Source of the DNA: Verrucomicrobiota bacterium
GTDB lineage: Bacteria > Verrucomicrobiota > Verrucomicrobiia > Limisphaerales > UBA1412
Length of the DNA stretch: 12,692 nt
Assembly: GCA_017557085.1 (NCBI GenBank)
Contig: JAFZAR010000158.1
Span: 1-12,692, forward strand
Direction of reading: 5' to 3'
This document shows positions 7,727 through 12,692 of this stretch, in pieces. Position 1 is the first letter of the stretch. The number at the start of each line of letters is the position of its first letter. Both the position numbers and the translations under genes were made by a program. Under the pieces are notes generated by a model that was not told the DNA's origin, did no database searches, and was given only the letters and a program-made list of their open reading frames with translations.

Positions 7727-9438
7727 TAACAAAAGTCAATATGTACTCTGATAAACTGAATGTGCAAATCCTTGTTTCACTGCTGATTGAACATCAAATC
7801 AGTCATATTGTGCTGTGTCCCGGCTCTAGGAATTCACCGTTGACACATACGATCTCACAACATCCTTTTTTTAAATGTTTCAGCATTTTTGATGAGCGCA
7901 GTGCCGCTTTTTTTGCCATAGGTCTATCACAAAAACTACAGCGTCCTACAGCAATCTGCTGCACTTCAGGCACAGCACTCCTAAATCTGGCATCCGCCGT
8001 TGCCGAAGCCAAATATCAACAAATTCCCCTGCTTGTTATCTCGGCGGATCGTCCTCCAGCCTGGATCAATCAAATGGATGGACAAACTATTCCCCAACAA
8101 GGTATCTTTGGCGGGCTTGTCAAAAAATCTGTCCAACTTCCCGAAATACAAAATGACGAGGATAGATGGTATTGTGAAAGACTTGTCAATGAAGCCATTC
8201 TCAGTTTGAGTCAGCATGAATGTGCACCAGTCCATATCAATATCCCTATCAGCGAACCGCTTTTTCAATACACTGCATCGAAACTTCCAGCGGTAAAAGC
8301 CATAAAACTTGCATTCACGCAAAGAACAATATGTGATCCGGAATTCGTTCAGAACTGGGGCAAGTCACAAAAACGGATGATCTTGGTTGGACAGCTTCCA
8401 CCAAACCCACAGCTGGAAAGAATTATTGAACAAATATCCCGTCAATGGCACTGTGTCGTTCTTTGTGAACACTTGGCTAATATTCAAAATGTAAATGATG
8501 TTATCACTCATTTTGATACTATCCTAAAAGTATCAGACTCATCTAAAATCCACCAATTAAAACCGGATATTCTTCTTACAATAGGCGGTCATATTGTTTC
8601 AAAGCAACTAAAGAAATTTCTCCGTAACGCACGCCCTGTTCACTATCTGATTTCCGAATCCGGTGAGCCGGCAGATACATTCCAATCCCTTCGCTCGATT
8701 GTTGAAGGAGAACCTAAAAGAATTCTCAAAACTTTGTGTGAATCCATTCCAGATGTGAACAATGAAACCGAAGCCATTGCATATAAAACACAGTGGAATT
8801 CCCTTCAGGATATACAAATCAAAAAAATCACCAACACCACTGTTCCCTGGTCTGATCTATTTGTCATCCGCCTGTTTTTTGATAACATGTCTTCTAACGC
8901 CGCACTGCATCTGGCAAACAGCAGCGCCGTGCGCTATGCCCAGTTATTTGATTTACCTCCAAACACCCAAGTATATTGCAATCGTGGCACAAGCGGCATC
9001 GATGGCACTTTATCAACAAGTGTTGGATTCTCTATCCTGCACCAAGGCATTACCTATGTCATAATTGGAGATTTGAGTTTCTTTTATGACATGAATGTGC
9101 TGATGTGCAGATATATCACAAGCAATTTAAGGATTCTGCTCATTAACAATGGCGGTGGTGGAATTTTTCATCAGCTTCAAGGATTAGAAAAATCTCCGGC
9201 TTTAGCAGAATACATTGCCGCTTCACACTCCGTTTCCGCCCAAGGTTGGATCGAATCTCTGGGAATAGGCTATCTTGCCGCAAAAACAGAAACAGAACTG
9301 CAACAGTGTCTGATTCCTTTCACACAAACCAAAGCTGAAAAAGCTGCTTTGTGTCTGGAGGTATTTACAGATCCTCAATCTAATGAAAAAGCAATCAAAA
9401 CATTTTACGAAATCTTAGAAAATAAAATTCATGAATAA
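7723..9438 (+). CDS. menD: SEPHCHC synthase (thiamine-diphosphate enzyme MenD)
   Basis: This 571-residue enzyme joins isochorismate and 2-oxoglutarate, with loss of CO2, to give 2-succinyl-5-enolpyruvyl-6-hydroxy-3-cyclohexene-1-carboxylate. Visible motifs: CPGSRNSPL at residues 32-40; DERSAAFFAIG with Glu58, the Glu that activates the thiamine ring; CCTSGTALLNL; SADRPPAW and MDGQTIPQ; RGTSGIDGTLSTSVG from Arg421; and the ThDP/Mg site running from GDLSFFYD (Asp450) to INNGGGGIF (Asn475-Asn476), with the family's usual spacing of about 26. I chose ATG 7723 because it forms an ATGA overlap with the menF stop. ATG 7741 (MYSDKLNVQ) is a serious alternative, since many Bacteroidota MenD proteins start with MYSDK; the longer frame from 7672 would overlap menF by 55 bases and has no family support. 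It ends inside the menB start (8-base overlap). Confidence 0.95.
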   Translation: MITKVNMYSDKLNVQILVSLLIEHQISHIVLCPGSRNSPLTHTISQHPFFKCFSIFDERSAAFFAIGLSQKLQRPTAICCTSGTALLNLASAVAEAKYQQIPLLVISADRPPAWINQMDGQTIPQQGIFGGLVKKSVQLPEIQNDEDRWYCERLVNEAILSLSQHECAPVHINIPISEPLFQYTASKLPAVKAIKLAFTQRTICDPEFVQNWGKSQKRMILVGQLPPNPQLERIIEQISRQWHCVVLCEHLANIQNVNDVITHFDTILKVSDSSKIHQLKPDILLTIGGHIVSKQLKKFLRNARPVHYLISESGEPADTFQSLRSIVEGEPKRILKTLCESIPDVNNETEAIAYKTQWNSLQDIQIKKITNTTVPWSDLFVIRLFFDNMSSNAALHLANSSAVRYAQLFDLPPNTQVYCNRGTSGIDGTLSTSVGFSILHQGITYVIIGDLSFFYDMNVLMCRYITSNLRILLINNGGGGIFHQLQGLEKSPALAEYIAASHSVSAQGWIESLGIGYLAAKTETELQQCLIPFTQTKAEKAALCLEVFTDPQSNEKAIKTFYEILENKIHE

Positions 9439-10252
9439 ACGAAAATGGTTAACAATCAAGGAATTTGAAGACATCCTGTTTGAATATTACAATGGCATTG
9501 CAAAAATCACGATCAATCGTCCCCGTTATTACAACGCCTTTACACCGACAACAACTGCCGAAATGAGTGAAGCCATGACCATCTGCCGTGAAAGACAAGA
9601 TATCAGTGTCATTGTCTTCACCGGCACCGGTGACAAAGCATTCTGTTCCGGCGGTGATCAAAATGTCAAAGGTCGTGGCGGGTACATTGGCAAAGATGGA
9701 GTTCCTCGTCTTAGTGTTTTGGATGTTCAAAAACAAATCCGCTCCATTCCCAAACCCGTTATCGCGATGGTCAACGGTTATGCTATCGGTGGAGGCCAGG
9801 TCCTTCAACTCGTATGTGATCTCTCTATTGCATCGGAAAACGCGATTTTTGGTCAAACCGGCCCCCATGTAGGCAGTTTTGATGCCGGTTTCGGGGCTTC
9901 CTATCTCGCGCGAGTCGTGGGACAAAAAAAAGCTCGTGAGATCTGGTTCCTTTGCAGAAAATACAATGCCCAGGAAGCTCTTGAAATGGGGCTTGTCAAC
10001 AAGGTCGTTCCCTTTGAAAAATTGGAAGATGAAGTCGTTGAATGGGCTGAAACGATCATGCAGCACAGTCCGCTAGCGCTTCGTATGATCAAGGCCGGTC
10101 TCAACGCAGAATTAGATGGTCAAGCCGGTATCCAGGAACTAGCCGGGGATGCTACTTTGCTCTATTATCTGACAGATGAAGCCCAGGAAGGGAAAAACGC
10201 TTTTCTCGAAAAACGCAGCCCCAATTTTAAGCAATATCCCAAGTTTCCATGA
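9431..10252 (+). CDS. menB: 1,4-dihydroxy-2-naphthoyl-CoA synthase, type I (MenB)
   Basis: A 273-residue crotonase-fold enzyme that cyclises o-succinylbenzoyl-CoA to DHNA-CoA. It is very close to E. coli MenB throughout. The oxyanion-hole segments CSGGDQNVKG and GYAIGGGQVLQLVCDL are present, and the catalytic Asp151 (GSFDAGFG) and Tyr246 (LLYYLTDEAQEGKNAF) correspond to E. coli Asp163 and Tyr258. Gly144 in QTGPHVGSFD occupies the E. coli Gly156 position, the mark of type I enzymes that use bound bicarbonate as the base, unlike type II enzymes with Asp there. ATG 9431 lies within the menD end (ATGAATAA), the same 8-base overlap geometry as at the A2M-menI junction. The strong identity to MenB rules out a general enoyl-CoA hydratase. 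Confidence 0.97.
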   Translation: MNKRKWLTIKEFEDILFEYYNGIAKITINRPRYYNAFTPTTTAEMSEAMTICRERQDISVIVFTGTGDKAFCSGGDQNVKGRGGYIGKDGVPRLSVLDVQKQIRSIPKPVIAMVNGYAIGGGQVLQLVCDLSIASENAIFGQTGPHVGSFDAGFGASYLARVVGQKKAREIWFLCRKYNAQEALEMGLVNKVVPFEKLEDEVVEWAETIMQHSPLALRMIKAGLNAELDGQAGIQELAGDATLLYYLTDEAQEGKNAFLEKRSPNFKQYPKFP

Positions 10253-10259
10253 TATAGCA

Positions 10260-11330
10260 ATGCAAGTCAGAATCATCCCCAAGATCCTCCATTTCAAGAA
10301 ACCGGCAGGAACTTCCCGTGGTGTGTATCATACACGGAAAGTCTGGTATATCCTCATTCAAAAGGAGAACCGTTTCGGCATTGGAGAATGCGCGCCTTTG
10401 CCAAACTTGAGCTGTGATGATTTAGAAAATTACACCGACCTATTGACTCAATCAGCTCATCAACTCCTGGATACGGATAATTTTGACTTAGCATCTCTCC
10501 GAGATTTTCCTTCTATGCTCTTCGGGTTGGAAACCGCTCTGCTCCAATTAGAAAAGAATACATTCACTCTCTCGAACACACCATTTGCCAATGGCAAACA
10601 AGGCATTCCCATCAACGGACTTGTCTGGATGGGAACCTCCAATGAAATGGCAAAACAGATCGAAGAAAAAATCAAACAAGGTTTTCGCTGTATCAAGCTT
10701 AAAATAGGTGCAATCGACTTTCTCGAAGAATTGAAACTGCTTCGCGGCATTCGCCATCGCTTTTCTGCCGATGAGATCGAACTGCGTGTAGATGCGAACG
10801 GCGCTTTTTCTCCGGCAAATGTCATGGATAAATTAGAACGTTTGGCGGAACTGGAAATCCATTCCATTGAACAGCCTCTTCCTCCTGGAAAGATGAATCA
10901 AATGGACAATTTGCTCAGCGATCCGCCGATTTCCATAGCATTAGATGAGGAGTTGATCGGCAAAAACACACCGCAGGAAAAACGTTCGCTTCTGGATTCT
11001 ATTCATCCACAATATATCGTCCTAAAACCCAGTTTACATGGCGGAATGTGCGGATGCAGGGAATGGATCGCTGAAGCCCGTCAACGAGGGATCGGCTGGT
11101 GGATCACCTCCGCGCTGGAGTCCAACATCGGTCTGAACGCGATCGCTCATTTTTGTGCTTCAATCATTTCTCCAATAGATTCTCAAACACTTCCGCAGGG
11201 ACTGGGTACAGGTCAACTCTTCCTCGATAATATCCCACTTCCTTTGGAAATCGATCAGGCTCGTCTATGGTTCCATTCAGAAAAAGAACCTGATATTCAT
11301 ACTATCATCCAAGCTGTTCTTCAGGAATGA
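10260..11330 (+). CDS. menC: o-succinylbenzoate synthase (enolase superfamily, MenC)
   Basis: A 356-residue enolase-superfamily enzyme that dehydrates SHCHC to o-succinylbenzoate. The N-terminal capping domain contains KPAGTSRGVYHTRKVW and GIGECAPLPNLS. The barrel carries all expected residues: KLK at 146-148 (the second Lys is the usual proton abstractor), metal ligands Asp178 (RVDANGAF), Glu204 (IEQPL) and Asp229 (ALDEEL), the opposing Lys256 (VLKPSLHGG), and SALESNIG and GLGTGQ near the C-terminus. The frame is open back to 10176, but the extra 28 residues lie inside menB and are unlike the family; ATG 10260, seven bases after the menB stop, puts the conserved first strand at the right distance. 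Its neighbours menB and menE settle the choice of OSB synthase over a dipeptide epimerase or N-acylamino acid racemase of similar sequence. It overlaps menE by ATGA. Confidence 0.94.
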   Translation: MQVRIIPKILHFKKPAGTSRGVYHTRKVWYILIQKENRFGIGECAPLPNLSCDDLENYTDLLTQSAHQLLDTDNFDLASLRDFPSMLFGLETALLQLEKNTFTLSNTPFANGKQGIPINGLVWMGTSNEMAKQIEEKIKQGFRCIKLKIGAIDFLEELKLLRGIRHRFSADEIELRVDANGAFSPANVMDKLERLAELEIHSIEQPLPPGKMNQMDNLLSDPPISIALDEELIGKNTPQEKRSLLDSIHPQYIVLKPSLHGGMCGCREWIAEARQRGIGWWITSALESNIGLNAIAHFCASIISPIDSQTLPQGLGTGQLFLDNIPLPLEIDQARLWFHSEKEPDIHTIIQAVLQE

Positions 11331-12556
11331 ACTCTATCTGTATCAACGGAATAAATCATACTCAAGAGGAAATTCTGGCAGGAAAAAATCTAAAACTCCT
11401 TTCACCTGAACTGATAGATTTCCTGCGTGATTGGTTCTCAGAGGCTCCCGTTTTCCACGTCAGAACATCCGGTTCGACAGGCATTCCCAAACAAATCCCC
11501 ATTCTCAAAAAACACGCCGTCAACAGTGCGAAGGCCACATGCTCCTACTTGGGACTGAAACGAGGTGATAATGCCCTTCTTTGTCTTTCCACACAATATA
11601 TCGCGGGTAAAATGATGATCGTGCGAGCGATCACAACTGGATTAAACTTATGGACAGTTCCGGTAGATGGGCATCCTATGAAATCTTTCTTGAACTCACC
11701 CCATCCTCATTTTCATTTTGCGGCAATGGTACCTCTGCAAGTTATCAATTCCCTCCAAACAAAAGATGAACGAAATCTCTTAGCTCAAATTGACAAAATC
11801 ATCATCGGCGGTGCGCCCATCGATCCTCAATTAGAAACAGATCTGCGCCCTTTCCCTAATACGTTTCTGTCCACTTACGGGATGACTGAAACTCTTTCGC
11901 ATATCGCCATGCGTTCATTGAATGGCCCCCAGGCATCTCCATATTACACAACACTCCCCGGTGTTCGCATCCAGACCGATATAGATGAGACACTCACCAT
12001 TGACTTTCCAGACATTGGCGTGACACAGCTCAAGACACATGATCGCTGCCAAATCGTTTCTCGTGATCGTGCTCAAAATTTCAAAATTCTTGGCCGGATA
12101 GACAACATCATTAACAGCGGAGGGCTCAAAATACAACCTGAAGAGATAGAGACAAAACTCACCTTTCTTCACCCCAACCACTATGCGGTCACCTCTCTTC
12201 CTCATCCCGTGCTGAGTGAAGCCGTCGTTCTGCTTATATCCACACAATCTTTTCAAAATCAATTAGATTCAGCAAATACAAAAATCTTAAAAAGACAGAA
12301 TTGGCAAAACGCTTCGGAACGCTCAGATTTTCTAAAACTGCTTTCACTTCATCTGACTAAATATCATCTTCCCAAAGCCATTGGTTGGGTGGATGTTCTG
12401 CCCTTCACACCAAATGGGAAGATAGACCGCATAGCATTAAAACAACTTGCTTTCAAAGTCTTTGGGGAAAATCCATTTAACCCAAAATCATCATTAGAAA
12501 TCCAAAAGTCATTTAAAACAACAAATAATATTCTTAACAATAACGACTTATTGTAG
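11327..12556 (+). CDS. menE: o-succinylbenzoate-CoA ligase (MenE), short form with a C-terminal tail
   Basis: A 409-residue ANL-superfamily adenylate-forming enzyme that activates OSB with ATP and transfers it to CoA. Core motifs in order: TSGSTGIPK (residues 47-55, phosphate loop), YGMTETLSH (184-192), THDR with Asp239 for the ribose, GRIDNIINSGGLKIQPEEIE (256-275, hinge and thioester conformation), and PNGKIDR with catalytic Lys365. The part before the phosphate loop is much shorter than in typical ANL enzymes, as in compact MenE proteins. About 35 residues follow the usual end of the family (374-409); they are rich in Asn, Lys and Ser and look unstructured. The stop TAG borders the hairpin block, so the tail may be a recent extension. 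The start overlaps the menC stop by ATGA. It is the last gene of the operon seen here. Confidence 0.94.
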   Translation: MNSICINGINHTQEEILAGKNLKLLSPELIDFLRDWFSEAPVFHVRTSGSTGIPKQIPILKKHAVNSAKATCSYLGLKRGDNALLCLSTQYIAGKMMIVRAITTGLNLWTVPVDGHPMKSFLNSPHPHFHFAAMVPLQVINSLQTKDERNLLAQIDKIIIGGAPIDPQLETDLRPFPNTFLSTYGMTETLSHIAMRSLNGPQASPYYTTLPGVRIQTDIDETLTIDFPDIGVTQLKTHDRCQIVSRDRAQNFKILGRIDNIINSGGLKIQPEEIETKLTFLHPNHYAVTSLPHPVLSEAVVLLISTQSFQNQLDSANTKILKRQNWQNASERSDFLKLLSLHLTKYHLPKAIGWVDVLPFTPNGKIDRIALKQLAFKVFGENPFNPKSSLEIQKSFKTTNNILNNNDLL

Positions 12557-12584
12557 CGACGAGCGACCCGCGCGGCTCTACGGC

Positions 12585-12604
12585 TGAAATCCCGGAGGGA
12601 TTCA
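12585..12604. repeat. hairpin 1 of the terminal array
   Basis: TGAAATCCC (12585-12593) pairs with GGGATTCA (12597-12604) around a GGA loop, with one bulged A. No T-run follows directly (next bases TTTTGAATACC include only four T), so it is a poor intrinsic terminator by itself. Confidence 0.6.
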
Positions 12605-12610
12605 TTTTGA

Positions 12611-12629
12611 ATACCCTCGCAGAGGGTAT
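12611..12629. repeat. hairpin 2 of the terminal array
   Basis: ATACCCTC (12611-12618) and GAGGGTAT (12622-12629) form a perfect 8-base-pair stem with a GCA loop. It is followed by CGTCAC, without a U-tract. Confidence 0.7.
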
Positions 12630-12639
12630 CGTCACTTAG

Positions 12640-12672
12640 CCCCGGGTTGGGCGTGAAACGCCCTACCCGGGG
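12640..12672. repeat. hairpin 3 of the terminal array, 15-base arms
   Basis: CCCCGGGTTGGGCGT (12640-12654) pairs with ACGCCCTACCCGGGG (12658-12672) around a GAA loop: 14 of 15 positions pair, with a single central T-T mismatch. This is the strongest fold in the window. A TTTT run appears only eight bases after the stem (12681-12684), so rho-independent termination is possible but not typical. Confidence 0.75.
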
Positions 12673-12692
12673 TAACGGATTTTCCCACGACA

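Larger units (their letters stand above)
12557..12692. repeat. array of short GC-rich hairpins, probable REP-like interspersed repeat; no gene
   Basis: Directly after the menE stop the composition changes from A+T-rich coding to GC-rich DNA with no open frame of note. Three strong palindromes follow each other (12585-12604, 12611-12629, 12640-12672), each with a three-base loop, and a weaker imperfect one lies at 12553-12581 (GTA/TAC and GAGC/GCTC arms). Such trains of CCCCGGG-type palindromes after genes are a known look of interspersed repeats in Bacteroidota and Planctomycetes-Verrucomicrobia genomes, often mobilised by REP-associated tyrosine transposases; membership here is inferred from form only. 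It may also protect or end the men transcript. The block continues to the window edge, so its right limit is unknown. Confidence 0.55.

Noticed and set aside
9449..10066. 205-residue minus-strand frame opposite menB
   Set aside because: The plus strand encodes a highly conserved MenB over the full length; the antisense frame is a shadow of its codon bias.
12557..12692. CRISPR array or attachment site
   Set aside because: The palindromes differ from one another, there are no equal repeats with spacers, and no integrase or cas gene is nearby.

Overview
The window holds a nearly gap-free, plus-strand gene cluster: one very large exported alpha-2-macroglobulin (A2M) gene followed by six menaquinone (vitamin K2) genes, with the 5' end of a divergent gene at the left edge and a block of short palindromes at the right edge. 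I see no rRNA, tRNA, CRISPR array, transposase or phage gene.

Layout. At 1-131 (minus) is the start of a coiled-coil protein that resembles the N-terminus of C4-type zinc-ribbon (DUF164) proteins. The divergent gap 132-307 carries a plausible promoter and a clear Shine-Dalgarno for the A2M gene (308-6226). Then come menI (6219-6638), menF (6641-7726), menD (7723-9438), menB (9431-10252), menC (10260-11330) and menE (11327-12556). Every junction is an overlap of 4 or 8 bases or a gap of 2-7 bases, so all seven plus-strand genes look like one transcription unit with coupled translation. The last 136 bases (12557-12692) are a chain of GC-rich hairpins that looks like an interspersed repeat of the REP type.

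How the genes work together. MenF makes isochorismate from chorismate, MenD adds the succinyl semialdehyde unit from 2-oxoglutarate, MenC dehydrates/aromatises to o-succinylbenzoate (OSB), MenE makes OSB-CoA, MenB closes the naphthoate ring, and MenI hydrolyses DHNA-CoA to DHNA. MenH (between MenD and MenC) and the membrane steps MenA and MenG/UbiE are not here and there is no room for them. The diagnostic active-site residues I looked for are present in all six enzymes, so the pathway segment should be functional. The A2M protein is an exported, thioester-containing protease trap with no known role in quinone synthesis; its sharing of an operon with men genes is the oddest structural point.

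Organism. The men order, a MenD starting near MYSDK, and the MenC N-terminus resemble Bacteroidota men operons as I remember them. The A2M thioester context (YGCTEQTMSRFLPA) and the good GAGG Shine-Dalgarno remind me more of the Planctomycetes/Verrucomicrobia/Lentisphaerae group. A menaquinone-making, probably host- or sediment-associated bacterium from one of these two groups is my inference; base composition is moderate and menF/menD look more A+T-rich than the A2M gene. I do not see a clearly new biological system; the best leads are the A2M-men operon, possible mixed ancestry, and the terminal hairpin array.
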